NCBI RefSeq assembly: GCF_024347195.1
Contig: NZ_AP025281.1
Span: 3,162,001 to 3,226,000, forward strand
DNA length: 64,000 nucleotides
Direction of reading: 5' to 3'
Source of the DNA: Aliamphritea hakodatensis
GTDB lineage: Bacteria > Pseudomonadota > Gammaproteobacteria > Pseudomonadales > Balneatricaceae
Part shown: positions 41,796 through 51,200 of the stretch, piece after piece
Position numbering within the stretch: position 1 is the first letter of the stretch
Layout of the letters: every line of letters begins with the position of its first letter
Notes under the pieces: generated by a model
What the model was told of the DNA's origin: nothing
Database searches by the model: none
What the model saw: only the letters and a program-made list of their open reading frames with translations
Made by a program: the position numbers and the translations under genes

Positions 41796-41824
41796 TCTTA
41801 TTCACAAATAAAACTTAACGTCAA
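41795..41824 (-). promoter_or_regulatory. Promoter of the island operon
   Basis: Minus strand: -35 TTGACG (41824-41819), 18-bp spacer, -10 TAAGAT (41800-41795). Its lower edge touches the first operator. Spacer is one base long and the -10 is 4 of 6, so the promoter is moderate. Confidence 0.6.
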
Positions 41825-41858
41825 CACAATCTGATAAAATCCGTAGCAGAAACGCTAC

Positions 41859-42893
41859 TTATGCACTGCCCCGCTGTACAATTTTGAACCCTAAATCAAT
41901 ACATTGCGGTTTCTGAGGGTCACCGTTAAGGCCTTTAAGAATCGCCTGAGCAGCCTGAGAGCCAATTTCATACCGGGGAACCGCAACAGTCGTTAACGGC
42001 GGGCTCATCAGGCTGGAAATGCCTGCATCATCGTAACCCGCCAGAGCAAGGTCATTCGGTATTTTAATATTCAGTTCCTGACATTTCAGCATCGCTCCTA
42101 CTGCTAAAATATCCGATGCAGCGAACACTGCCTCTACATCAGGATCAGCTTTCATTATGTTTTCCAGTGCCTGCCCGCCCGCAAGAAACTCGAAATTACA
42201 ACGCTGTAACAAGTTGTTATTGAAATGTATACCGGCCTCATCCAGGGCCTTCAAGAAACCGGATTCCCGCTGAACGGTACGGTCATTATTGGTAACATGC
42301 CCTCCGATATAAGCAATGTTCCGATACCCCTTACCGATCAGATAACGGGTCATGGTATAGGCGGCGTCATAACTGGAAACACCAACATTCACCCCAATAG
42401 GCGACTGGGTAATGTTCCAGATCTGCACAACAGGAATGCCGGCAGCCCTGACCATTTCAACCGTATTTTCAGAATGGGTATAGCCTGTAAGAATAATGCC
42501 ATCAGGCCGGTGAGCCAGAAAGGTTCTGACCAGATCCTCTTCTGTCTGTAAGCTGTAGTTACTGTGCCCTATAAGGAGATGCAAGCCGGACGGACGTAGA
42601 GAATCCTCAATTGCCTGAAGGGTTTCTGCAAAAATCGAATTAGTAATGTTAGGAACAATGACAGCAACAATATTACTGCGGTTGGATGCAAGCGTGCCGG
42701 CAATACGGTTTGGCACATAATTTAGTTTTTGTACTGCCTGTTCGACCCGCTTGCGGGTGCTTTCAGATACTCTCTCCGGTGATCGAAAATATCTGGAAAC
42801 AGTAATTGAAGATACCCCGGCTTCACGTCCCACATCATGAATAGTTGTCTTTTGAGAAAACTCACGGCGTTTTCTGATTTTCTTTTCCGACAT
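41859..42893 (-). CDS. LacI family regulator (GntR subgroup) of the island operon
   Basis: A 344-aa repressor. The helix-turn-helix is TTIHDVGREAGVSSITVSRYFR (about 16-37), the hinge helix KLNYVPNRIAGTLASNRS (about 52-69), and the effector domain a periplasmic-binding fold with IVAVIVPNITNSIFAETLQ. KRREFSQKTTIHDV before the helix and the TVSRYFRSPERVS turn resemble GntR-type LacI proteins, agreeing with the ATGTTA-N4-TAACAT operators 60-90 bp downstream. Effectors of the subgroup are mostly sugar acids and their phosphates. It is transcribed in the same direction as the operon but from its own promoter in 42894-43070. Confidence 0.92.
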   Translation of the reverse strand: MSEKKIRKRREFSQKTTIHDVGREAGVSSITVSRYFRSPERVSESTRKRVEQAVQKLNYVPNRIAGTLASNRSNIVAVIVPNITNSIFAETLQAIEDSLRPSGLHLLIGHSNYSLQTEEDLVRTFLAHRPDGIILTGYTHSENTVEMVRAAGIPVVQIWNITQSPIGVNVGVSSYDAAYTMTRYLIGKGYRNIAYIGGHVTNNDRTVQRESGFLKALDEAGIHFNNNLLQRCNFEFLAGGQALENIMKADPDVEAVFAASDILAVGAMLKCQELNIKIPNDLALAGYDDAGISSLMSPPLTTVAVPRYEIGSQAAQAILKGLNGDPQKPQCIDLGFKIVQRGSA

Positions 42894-43071
42894 AAGGACT
42901 CAACCCAAAGAACCTGTATAAACCAATAGCTTAACAAAGATACCCACTGGCCTTAATCATAAATCATCAATGGCCTGTAAGATATTTCAGCAACACAGAC
43001 ATGCCGGGTATCAGCGACAAGAAACAGCAGAAAACCACACAGCATCAGACAACAGCCTTATCAGAACTCAT

Positions 43072-43169
43072 AAAAAAACCGCCGGAAGCATGCGCTGCCG
43101 GCGGTTTGTCTCTAACCCTTGTTTCTTTTTAATTTATTTCTGATGCGCGAAGGTCTCTTCTGCCTTAAC
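43072..43169. repeat. 98-bp direct repeat, right copy: cbiX 3' end plus terminator
   Basis: The genuine 3' end of cbiX, matching 35747-35844 with one mismatch. 43076-43107 is the rho-independent terminator of the cobalamin operon on the minus strand (AAACCGCC...GGCGGTTT followed by seven T). The 7.3 kb between the copies is the catabolic island, consistent with insertion at the cbiX tail. Confidence 0.9.
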
Positions 43170-44360
43170 AAGACCGATACGGTCCTGTTCTTCGTCCAGT
43201 ACTTCCTGCGGGAACTGGCTCATGAAGCAGCAGCATACGCCTTCACCAATCATGGTGCGTGGCCCCAGCGGGTGGGCAATGTGCTTGTAAATACCATGGC
43301 TGTGACCGTGATCATGATCGTGTGAATGGCCGTGGCCATGATCATGAGAGTGCCCGTGATCGTGCGAATGACCATGATCGTGGGAATGACCATGATCATG
43401 GGAATGCCCGTGATCGTGATCGTGGGAATGACCATGAGAATGTCCGTGATCGTGATCGTGATCGTGAGAATGATCGTGACCGTGCTCACCTTCATTCGGA
43501 TTGAACTCCGCATGGTGATGGTGAACATCCACTTCACCGGCCGCCAGGCGACGCTTGAAGGATTCCATCAGGCTTTCATTGCTCAGGTCCTGTGCGCCAT
43601 CCAGAATTTCACGGACACGGATTTCAAAGGCGTCGATCACTTTCTCATGGTCGTTCAGGTACGGCGTCTTAATGAATTCAACACCCTGATTCTGTTCAGC
43701 AACCTGATCCACATAGCCGTAGATACGCTTGATCAGACGACCGGTGAACAGGAAGTAAGGGGCCACAACTACACGCTTGTAACCCAGCTTCAGCAGCTTC
43801 TCCATGCCCACGCCGACTGACGGATAAGTCACGCCGGAATACACGGTATCAGCCCAGCCAAAGCCCATATTTTCGTTAACGATACGGGTCAGCTTGGCCG
43901 CTTCGGCGTTTGCACCGGTGTCAGACGTACCGCGGCCAACCACGACCAGCAGGGTGTCATACAGGTTCTCTGGCGGATTTTCCGGATCAAGGCCCATGGA
44001 TTCATAGATCCGCGCCTGGAACGCTTCGACCATTGCCGGGTGTAAGCCCAGTTCGCTGCCGTAATGCATTTCGATCTGGCTGTTGTTTTCTTCAAACGTC
44101 GTCAGCACCGACGGAATATCATTTTTGGCATGGGTCGCCGCAAACAGCATACCCGGAATGGCATACACCTGCTCAACACCCTGCTCCAGCAGGGAGTTCA
44201 GCCCCATGTGAATGTTTGGCGCCGAGAACTCAAGGAAACCATATTCAACCGGAATATCCGGGAAACGTTTCTTCAGGCCAGCGGCCACTAAACCAAATTC
44301 GCGTTCTGCATCTTTATCACGACTACCGTGACCACAGACCATAATGCCTTTTTTTGACAC
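43134..44360 (-). CDS. cbiX: Sirohydrochlorin cobaltochelatase CbiX with a His-rich tract
   Basis: CbiX inserts cobalt into sirohydrochlorin, the first step of the early-cobalt (anaerobic) route. GTG 44360 (VSKKGIMVCGHGSRD) is preferred because GGAGAG ends about 6 nt upstream; ATG codons at 44375 and 44393 are alternatives. The long form has two chelatase halves, with the metal His in CGHGSRD and in AATHAKND, YGSELGLHP, VVGRGTSD and SGVTYPSVGVG. A ~75-residue His/Asp/Gly/Ser tract of HDHGHS units follows (about 285-355), and then GVCCCFMSQFP, possibly binding an iron-sulphur cluster. Last gene of the operon; its 3' end is duplicated at 35.8 kb. Confidence 0.92.
   Translation of the reverse strand: MSKKGIMVCGHGSRDKDAEREFGLVAAGLKKRFPDIPVEYGFLEFSAPNIHMGLNSLLEQGVEQVYAIPGMLFAATHAKNDIPSVLTTFEENNSQIEMHYGSELGLHPAMVEAFQARIYESMGLDPENPPENLYDTLLVVVGRGTSDTGANAEAAKLTRIVNENMGFGWADTVYSGVTYPSVGVGMEKLLKLGYKRVVVAPYFLFTGRLIKRIYGYVDQVAEQNQGVEFIKTPYLNDHEKVIDAFEIRVREILDGAQDLSNESLMESFKRRLAAGEVDVHHHHAEFNPNEGEHGHDHSHDHDHDHGHSHGHSHDHDHGHSHDHGHSHDHGHSHDHGHSHDHGHGHSHDHDHGHSHGIYKHIAHPLGPRTMIGEGVCCCFMSQFPQEVLDEEQDRIGLVKAEETFAHQK
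43313..43480. repeat. In-frame tandem repeat encoding HDHGHS units
   Basis: About nine imperfect 18-bp units (core GATCATGGGAATG) inside cbiX. Codon choices vary between units (CAC/CAT, GAT/GAC), so selection maintains the protein repeat. The opposite strand gives long but meaningless open frames. Confidence 0.85.
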
Positions 44361-44458
44361 AATTTCTCTCCGCATCTTGTTGCCCTGTTTCATTCTGCAG
44401 GGCTTTATATTCTTAGTATGTTTAATTGCTCACATCCGCCTATAACAGATGTTGTCGA

Positions 44459-45577
44459 TTAAATCGTTTCCAGCCGGGTTTGCAGTTGTAATGCCGTTCC
44501 GGAATCAAGGGCGTTAATGATGCCCGTACGTAACAGCATGGTGCCATCGTGCAAATCAATTAAGCGCACTAATATGCCCCGCTCTGCCAACCCTTGGTAC
44601 AAACTGTAAGCCGCTGACGTTGCCAGCCGGTGGCAGGCAAATAACTGTTCCCGGCAAAAAGGCTGTGCATCATACGCCTCTAAAACCGGCTGTAAAAGGG
44701 CTTCTGTCAGTTCTGCATTGGCTGCAATATCTGCCCGCGCCTGCTGCTGCCACTGAATGTCATTCAGCGCGGCAATGGCAACGGTCTGAGCTGGCCCGTT
44801 TACTGGCCAGGGGCCAAGTAAATCAGCCAATCCCTGCATCACCGTTTCACTGCCAAAAATAGCGCCCAGGCGGATACCCGCCAGGCCAAAAAACTTCCCG
44901 AATGAACGCAACACCAGCATATTCGGCCGAAAGCAGTCACCCAGCACACTCTGTTCCGGATGAAGATCCACAAAGGCTTCATCAACGATCAGTTGTGCCC
45001 CCGGTGCTAACCGCTCTGCCCAGTCGGCTAACTGCTGCGGGCTGAATGTCAGCCCGGTGGGGTTATTCGGGTTAATCACCAGCAGATGAAAACGGTCACC
45101 ATCTGACTCCGCCTGTTCCAGCGCCTGCTCGATTGCCAGCCGGGCAGAGACCTGATCCAGCGCCGGATAGTAACGCAGTTCAGCACCGTACTGTTGCCAG
45201 TGCTGCCGGTGTTCCTGATAGCCAAAATCCGGTAACAGCACCGGCATATTTTCCAGTACTTCAGGCAGAAACTGAATAATCGGCTGGCTGCCACTGGCCA
45301 GTTGGTAAGGCCGGTCAGCGTAATAACGGCGCACAGCCTCATCCAGCTCCGGGCGTAAATACGGCAGCGCCTGATACGCCTGACTGTTAAACGCCGGTAC
45401 CGGGTAATACTGCGGATTGATCCCCGTTGAAAGGTCAATCCAGTCTTCCACCGGCGTACCAAACTGCTGGCTCGCAGTATACAGATCCCCGCCATGACAT
45501 AGATTCAGCGCCTGTCCAGTTAAACGGTTTTCACTGTCAGCAGTCTTCAGATGCACATCAGCCATCACGTTTGCCAT
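44459..45577 (-). CDS. cobC: Threonine-phosphate decarboxylase CobC
   Basis: A PLP-dependent enzyme that turns L-threonine O-3-phosphate into (R)-1-amino-2-propanol phosphate, the linker attached by CbiB/CobD. The 372-aa protein has LCHGGDLYTASQQFG at the N-terminus, DLSTGINPQYYP, LVINPNNPTGL, QLIVDEAFVDLHP and LRSFGKFFGLAGIRLG with the PLP Lys. All are typical of the CobC/CobD aminotransferase-like decarboxylases. ATG 45577 overlaps the cbiB stop by one base (TGATG); the open frame to 45646 lies inside cbiB. Confidence 0.9.
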   Translation of the reverse strand: MANVMADVHLKTADSENRLTGQALNLCHGGDLYTASQQFGTPVEDWIDLSTGINPQYYPVPAFNSQAYQALPYLRPELDEAVRRYYADRPYQLASGSQPIIQFLPEVLENMPVLLPDFGYQEHRQHWQQYGAELRYYPALDQVSARLAIEQALEQAESDGDRFHLLVINPNNPTGLTFSPQQLADWAERLAPGAQLIVDEAFVDLHPEQSVLGDCFRPNMLVLRSFGKFFGLAGIRLGAIFGSETVMQGLADLLGPWPVNGPAQTVAIAALNDIQWQQQARADIAANAELTEALLQPVLEAYDAQPFCREQLFACHRLATSAAYSLYQGLAERGILVRLIDLHDGTMLLRTGIINALDSGTALQLQTRLETI

Positions 45578-46557
45578 CACATCAGTCTCACGGTCAGCCA
45601 GAGAGACGGCGCCATTGCCAGTGCGGCAATCACCAGATACCAGCAAAGAATCGCCTTATTTACCAACCGGCAGGCCGCTTCGATATCCCGGGCTTTCGGT
45701 GTCGGGTTTTCCACCAGCCCTAACACCGGGCGGTCCTGCCACTTGCCGTGATACACCGCACCACCGCCAAGCTTTACGCCGATGGCAGCAGCGCCGCTGG
45801 ACATCACCAGCCCGGCATTCGGGCTTTTCCAGTTGCCACGCTGGCGCTTCCAGGCTTTAAATCCTGCGGTGGTCTTACCCGCCAGACAATAGCTCAGGGC
45901 AGTTAAACGTGCCGGAATAAAGTTGAGCACATCATCCGCCCGGGCTGCTGCCCAGCCGAATTTCAGATAACGGCGGTTTTTATAGCCCCACATGGCATCC
46001 AGCGTATTGCTCATGCGGTACATAACAACCCCGGGCACACCCAACAGACAGAACCAGAAAATGGCGGCAAAGATTGCGTCCGCACCGTTTTCCAGCACGG
46101 ATTCCGTCGCTGCCGTAGCAATGGCGGTTTCATCCAGCTCCGAGGTATCACGGCTGACGATCATACTCACCGCCCGACGGGCACCCGCCATATCGCCCTG
46201 CCCCAGCGGATTCGCAATCGCACGGCCATGGCTCAGCAGGCTTTGCCAGCCAATCCCCAGATACAGCACCGCGGCACCGATTAAGGTTTCAAACCAGATA
46301 TTCAGCGCCAGAAGGTCCACCAGCACGCAGGCCACCAAAGTGATTGGTAACACCGCCAGACACCAGGCCAGAATCCCCCGCCATTTGCCGGAAGCATCCC
46401 CCTGGGAGCCATTACGGTAACGGTTCAGGTGCTGCTCCAGCCAGATCGCCAGATTGCCAAAGCCCACCAGCGGGTGATAACTGCGCGGCTCCTGGAAACG
46501 GTAATCCAGCAACAGGGCCAGCAAAATGGCCAGTACAATGCTCAGTCCTTCAGTCAT
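45577..46557 (-). CDS. cbiB: Adenosylcobinamide-phosphate synthase CbiB (CobD of Pseudomonas)
   Basis: A 326-aa inner-membrane enzyme that couples adenosylcobyric acid with aminopropanol phosphate. It opens LSIVLAILLALLLDYRFQEP, whose LDxxxxxP signature is typical, then HPLVGFGNLAIWLE (about 29-42), SRDTSELDETAIATAATESVLENGADAI (about 140-167) and a conserved MYRMSNTLDAMWGYKNRRYLKFGWAAARADDVLNF (about 187-221), with PARLTALS. Four to five membrane helices. ATG 46557 overlaps the cobQ stop by 4 nt, and its own stop overlaps cobC. Confidence 0.94.
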   Translation of the reverse strand: MTEGLSIVLAILLALLLDYRFQEPRSYHPLVGFGNLAIWLEQHLNRYRNGSQGDASGKWRGILAWCLAVLPITLVACVLVDLLALNIWFETLIGAAVLYLGIGWQSLLSHGRAIANPLGQGDMAGARRAVSMIVSRDTSELDETAIATAATESVLENGADAIFAAIFWFCLLGVPGVVMYRMSNTLDAMWGYKNRRYLKFGWAAARADDVLNFIPARLTALSYCLAGKTTAGFKAWKRQRGNWKSPNAGLVMSSGAAAIGVKLGGGAVYHGKWQDRPVLGLVENPTPKARDIEAACRLVNKAILCWYLVIAALAMAPSLWLTVRLM

Positions 46558-48179
46558 GACGCCTGTTCCTGTGCTGTTTCCTGTTCTCCTGGGATTGCGC
46601 TGCTGTCCATATTCAGTAATGTCAGTAACTGTTCTAACGGGATGGCTTCTTCAACCGCGTCTGCCAGCCGTTCAATCTGCTGATCCCGGAAGGCCAGATA
46701 ATCAAAGCTTTCAAACTGCGCCAGCCCGGCCCAGCGTAATACGTATTCAAGGGTGGTTTCTTCATCCAGCAAGCCATGAATGTAACTGCCCATTACCCGG
46801 TTATCCGCGTCGACAGCCCCGTCAGACGTGCCTTCAGAGGAAGCCGCCTTCAGCTCACCATGCTGCTGTTCCTGTTCCTGCAAACCACAGAACATCGGCG
46901 TCTCCAGTGCGGCTCCGCTGCTGCGCCCGGTGTGAATTTCGTAACCGCTGACCACCACAGAATCATCCGCCGCCAGACAGCCCCGTACATTACGCAGGAT
47001 CTTATTACCGGTCAGGGTAGTTTCCATATCCAGCAGGCCCAGCCCTGCATCGGAACCCGGTGCAGACTCATGACCATCCGGATCATGTACCCAGTTACCC
47101 AGCATCTGATATCCACCGCAGATACCCAGAACCTTGCCACCCAGGCGCAAATGCCGCTGAATCACTTCACGCCAGGTCAGACCACTGATACCCGGATCGT
47201 TATGTTCGGTTTTCGCGTATGTACTACGGCCGTCCAGCCAGCTCAGATCACCGCGAACATTTTTACTGCCCGGCAGGATGATCAGGTCCGCCCCTGTGAA
47301 CTGCGCCGGGTCCTTCAGGAACTGGCAGTCCACCTGCGGATGCATCCGCAGCGCATCAAAGTCAGTATGGTTGCTGGCCCGCGGGTAAAGCGGCACCACC
47401 ACCCGCAACTGCTGGTAGTCATCGTCACCAGTCTGCTGCCGGGCAACCGCATCTTCCGCTTCAATGTGCAGATTATGGATGTACGGAATGACGCCGGTTA
47501 CCGGCACACCGGTTTTATCTTCCAGCCAGTCCAGCCCGGACTGCAGCAAACGCACATCGCCCCGGAAACGGTTGATGATAAACCCCTTCACCCGGGCTTT
47601 TTCTGACTCGCTCAGTAACTCATACGTGCCGTACAGGTGCGCAAACACACCGCCACGGTCAATGTCTGCACAGATTACCACCGGGCAGTCCACTGCTTCG
47701 GCAAAGCCCATATTGGCAATATCGTGTTCCCGCAGATTGATTTCTGCCGGGCTGCCCGCGCCTTCCACCAGTACGGTCTGAAATTCATCCCGCAAACGGT
47801 GATGGCTGGCCACCACTTCTTTCAGCAGCTCCGGTTTATAAGCGTGATATTCGGTGGCCTGCATGTTGCCCACCGCTTTGCCGTGCAGAATCACCTGCGC
47901 GCCAAGATCACTGTTCGGCTTTAACAGCACCGGGTTCATGCTTACCGACGGTTTGAGGAAGCAAGCTTCAGCCTGTACCGCCTGCGCCCGGCCAATCTCA
48001 CCGCCTTCGGCGGTCACGGCACTGTTAAGCGCCATATTCTGGGACTTAAACGGCACAACACTGATGCCTTTTCGCGCCAGTATCCGGCAAAAGGCCGTTA
48101 CCAGAATGCTCTTACCGGCATCGGAGGTAGTGCCCTGAACCATTAAACTGTGCGGTGAGCTGAATTTTGCAGCTGTCAT
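46554..48179 (-). CDS. cobQ: Cobyric acid synthase CobQ
   Basis: Amidates four side chains of adenosylcobyrinic acid a,c-diamide with glutamine and ATP. The 541-aa protein has the P-loop-like MVQGTTSDAGKSILVTAFCRIL (about 13-34), FKSQNMALNSAVTAEGGEIGRAQAVQA (about 44-70), the dethiobiotin-synthetase-like fold with VEGAGSPAEINLRE, and a C-terminal class I amidotransferase: GKVLGICGGYQMLG with the nucleophile Cys (~345) and SYIHGLLDE. The product is longer than usual (~490-510 aa), owing to an acidic insert near residue 440 (QEQEQQHGELKAASSEG). Start ATG 48179 is 35 bp after cobN. Confidence 0.94.
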   Translation of the reverse strand: MTAAKFSSPHSLMVQGTTSDAGKSILVTAFCRILARKGISVVPFKSQNMALNSAVTAEGGEIGRAQAVQAEACFLKPSVSMNPVLLKPNSDLGAQVILHGKAVGNMQATEYHAYKPELLKEVVASHHRLRDEFQTVLVEGAGSPAEINLREHDIANMGFAEAVDCPVVICADIDRGGVFAHLYGTYELLSESEKARVKGFIINRFRGDVRLLQSGLDWLEDKTGVPVTGVIPYIHNLHIEAEDAVARQQTGDDDYQQLRVVVPLYPRASNHTDFDALRMHPQVDCQFLKDPAQFTGADLIILPGSKNVRGDLSWLDGRSTYAKTEHNDPGISGLTWREVIQRHLRLGGKVLGICGGYQMLGNWVHDPDGHESAPGSDAGLGLLDMETTLTGNKILRNVRGCLAADDSVVVSGYEIHTGRSSGAALETPMFCGLQEQEQQHGELKAASSEGTSDGAVDADNRVMGSYIHGLLDEETTLEYVLRWAGLAQFESFDYLAFRDQQIERLADAVEEAIPLEQLLTLLNMDSSAIPGEQETAQEQAS

Positions 48180-48214
48180 CGTTTATAACCTGTACTTATC
48201 GCTTCGCCTGCCGG

Positions 48215-51200
48215 TTAACCGGCCGCTTCCTGCTGTTCATCAATGCTGAGCAGCAGATCCTGTAACTTGTCCTGATAGTCACCCGGTTCCTGCCACAGAC
48301 CGCGCTGCGCAGCTTCCAAAAGGCGCTCAGCCATTTCTTCCAGTGCATGAGGATTGTGTTCTTCCAGAAATGCCCGGTTTTCTTCGTCGAACACCAGCGC
48401 ATCTGACACCTTTTCATACTGATAATCCGCAATCAGATTGGTGGTGGCATCGTAAGCAAACATGTAGTCAACGCTGGCGGTCATTTCAAATGCCCCCTTG
48501 TAACCATGTTCGCGCATGGCGCCAATCCATTTCGGATTCAGCACCCGGGAGCGGATTACCCGGTTAAGCTCTTCTTTCAGGGTGCGCACCTTAGGCTGCT
48601 GCGGGTTTGAGTGATCATTGTGATACACCTGCGGCATTTCGCCACCAAACACCCGCACGGCATTGGTCATGCCTCCCTGGAACTGATAGTAGTCATCAGA
48701 GTCGAGAATATCGTGTTCCCGGTTATCCTGGTTCTGCACCACCACTTCCAGCTGAGATAAACGGTTCTGAAAGGCCTGCTTCGCTTGTACGCCATCTTCT
48801 GCCTGGCTGCCATAGGCATAACCGCCCCAGTTCAGGTAGGCATCCGCCAGATCACTTTCCTGTTCCCAGCAACGTTCATCAATCAGGCCCTGCAAACCGG
48901 CACCGTAGGCCCCCGGTTTGCTGCCAAAGACCCGGAAACTGGCCTGACGCTCAGCATCTTCGGCACTCATGCCTTCAGCTACCAGCTCCGCCTGACGGGC
49001 TTCAATATTGGCCTGAATGGTGTTGCCGTTACCCGGCTCATCCAGCGCAGCAACCGCCTGAACCGCCGCATCATAAAGCTTCATAACATTGGGGAAGGCA
49101 TCCCGGAAGAAGCCGGATACCCGCAGGGTAACATCCACCCGCGGACGGCCCAGCCGCTGACAGCTCACGACTTCAAAATCCACCACTCTGTTAGAGCCCG
49201 GCGCCCAGACCGGCCGTACGCCCATCAGCGCCATCGCCTGTGCAATGTCATCACCGCCGGTACGCATGGTGGCGGTGCCCCAGACGGATAAACCGATCTG
49301 TTTCGGATAATCGCCGTGTTCCTGCAAATGGCGTTCAATCAGCGCCGCAGCGGAGCGTTCGCCGATTGCCCAGGCCGCCGGTGACGGTATGGCACGGTTA
49401 TCCACCGCAAAGAAATTTCGGCCGGTGGGCAGCGTATCAAGGCGGCCACGGGTTGGCGCGCCACTCGGCCCCGGCGGTACAAAGCCACCGCTCAGGCCGC
49501 TGATCAGCGAGTTGATTTCCAGCTCGGCACTTTGCAGCAACGCCCGGTAAATCACGCCGTTCACATAGTCCAGCTGGGCGGCTGTATGGGGCAACTGACT
49601 CAGCACATCAGCGGTCAGTAATCCGGCGTCTGAATCATCATTCAGGACGTACTGTTTAATCAGGGCTTTGGCCACTAACTCCAGACGCTCACGGGTATCG
49701 GCCTGGGTACGCCATGCATCACCGCTGACTGTCTGCAACAATGCCGGCTGTTCGCCGGCCCAGACACTGTGATCGCCGGTCAGAGGTTCAAATCGCTCAC
49801 CGTCGACCCGTAAATCCAGATCCAGCGCGATATTATCAAGAATGCCACGGCTGTCATCCGCATCCCCTCTCGGAAGACGCAACAGGGCAACTAAGGTGTC
49901 AGCCAGTTTATCGCTGGCGGGGAGCTCACCCATAATGTGCAGGCCGTGGCGAATCTGGGCTTCTTTGATGTCACACAGGTAGGCATCCAGCTCAGATAAC
50001 AGGGTTTCTTCCAGCGCTTCCTGGCTGACGTTTTCGTCGGCCTGTTCAGCGTGATTAAGATTCGTCTGGCTGAGCAGTTCTTCTCGCAGGTTTGAATCAT
50101 TCAGCTGTTGCAGGATGGCCTCACGCAACCAGTTTTCCCGGGCCTGATCCATCCCCATGGCCTGATAAAACTCGTCTACCAGCCCTTCCAGCTCGGCCAT
50201 TTCACCGTAGGTTTCTGCACGGGTCATTGGCGGCATCAGGTGATCGATAATCACCCCCTGGGTACGGCGCTTGGCCTGTGAGCCTTCACCGGGATCATTC
50301 ACGATAAACGGATAGAAATGCGGCATCGGGCCAAGAGCAATGTCCGGCCAGCACTGATCTGACAGCGCCGATCCTTTGCCCGGCAGCCATTCCAGATTGC
50401 CGTGCTTACCCACATGGATAACCGCATCCACGCCGTAGCAGTGGCGCATCCAGAAATAGAAGGCTAAATAGTTATGCGGCGGGATCAGATCCGGGTCGTG
50501 GTAGTTCGCCACCAGGTCGATGTTAAATCCCCGGGCCGGCTGGATACCGATAAAGGTCTCACCTAAACGCATGCCGGATAACATCAGCCGGCCGTTACGG
50601 CATTTGATGTCCTGCTCCGGGCTGCCCCACTGGTCGTAAACCGCCTTTTGGCAGTCCTCCGGTAATTGCCGGAAATACTGCATGTATTCATCAATGGCCA
50701 TGCTTTGCCAGCACGGCAAGGTGTGCAGGGTATTCGGGTTATTGGTCACCGAACCCAGCAATTCTTTAATCAGATCATCACCGGTGGCCGGAATGTTTTC
50801 CACCGGGAATCCGGCGTCCGCCATGGCGTTGAGAATATTCACCGTTGAGGCAGGCGTATCCAGCCCTACTCCGTTGCCGATACGGCCATCTTTGGTTGGG
50901 TAGTTAGCAAGGATCACCCCAACCCGTTTGTCGGCATTGGCTTTGTTTGCCAGCCGGCAATAGGCCAGTGACAGTTTTGCCACGAACCGGGCGCGCTCCT
51001 CATGCAGGGCATAACGCACCACAGAGATTTCACTGCGCTCGGCAAAATGGCTTTCAGCTTTAAAGCTCAGCGCACGGGTTATCACCCGGCCGTCCATTTC
51101 CGGCAGCACCACCTGCATGGCAATGTCCCGGCTGCGCAGGCCCTGGCTGTATTGCTGCCAGTCATCTTCAGTACTGCTGGATAACACCAGTTGCAGCACC

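Noticed and set aside
35466..43133. Transposon-type insertion of the catabolic island
   Set aside because: No transposase, terminal inverted repeats or short target duplication were seen. The 98-bp repeats are direct and derived from cbiX, which fits site-specific or homologous recombination better.
43313..43480. CRISPR array or other DNA-level tandem array
   Set aside because: The units are in frame with cbiX, 18 bp, imperfect and without unique spacers.
43259..43820. Long open frames on the plus strand opposite the His-rich part of cbiX
   Set aside because: They are produced by the repetitive His/Asp codons read in reverse and have no ribosome sites or family resemblance. The minus-strand frame is a clear CbiX.
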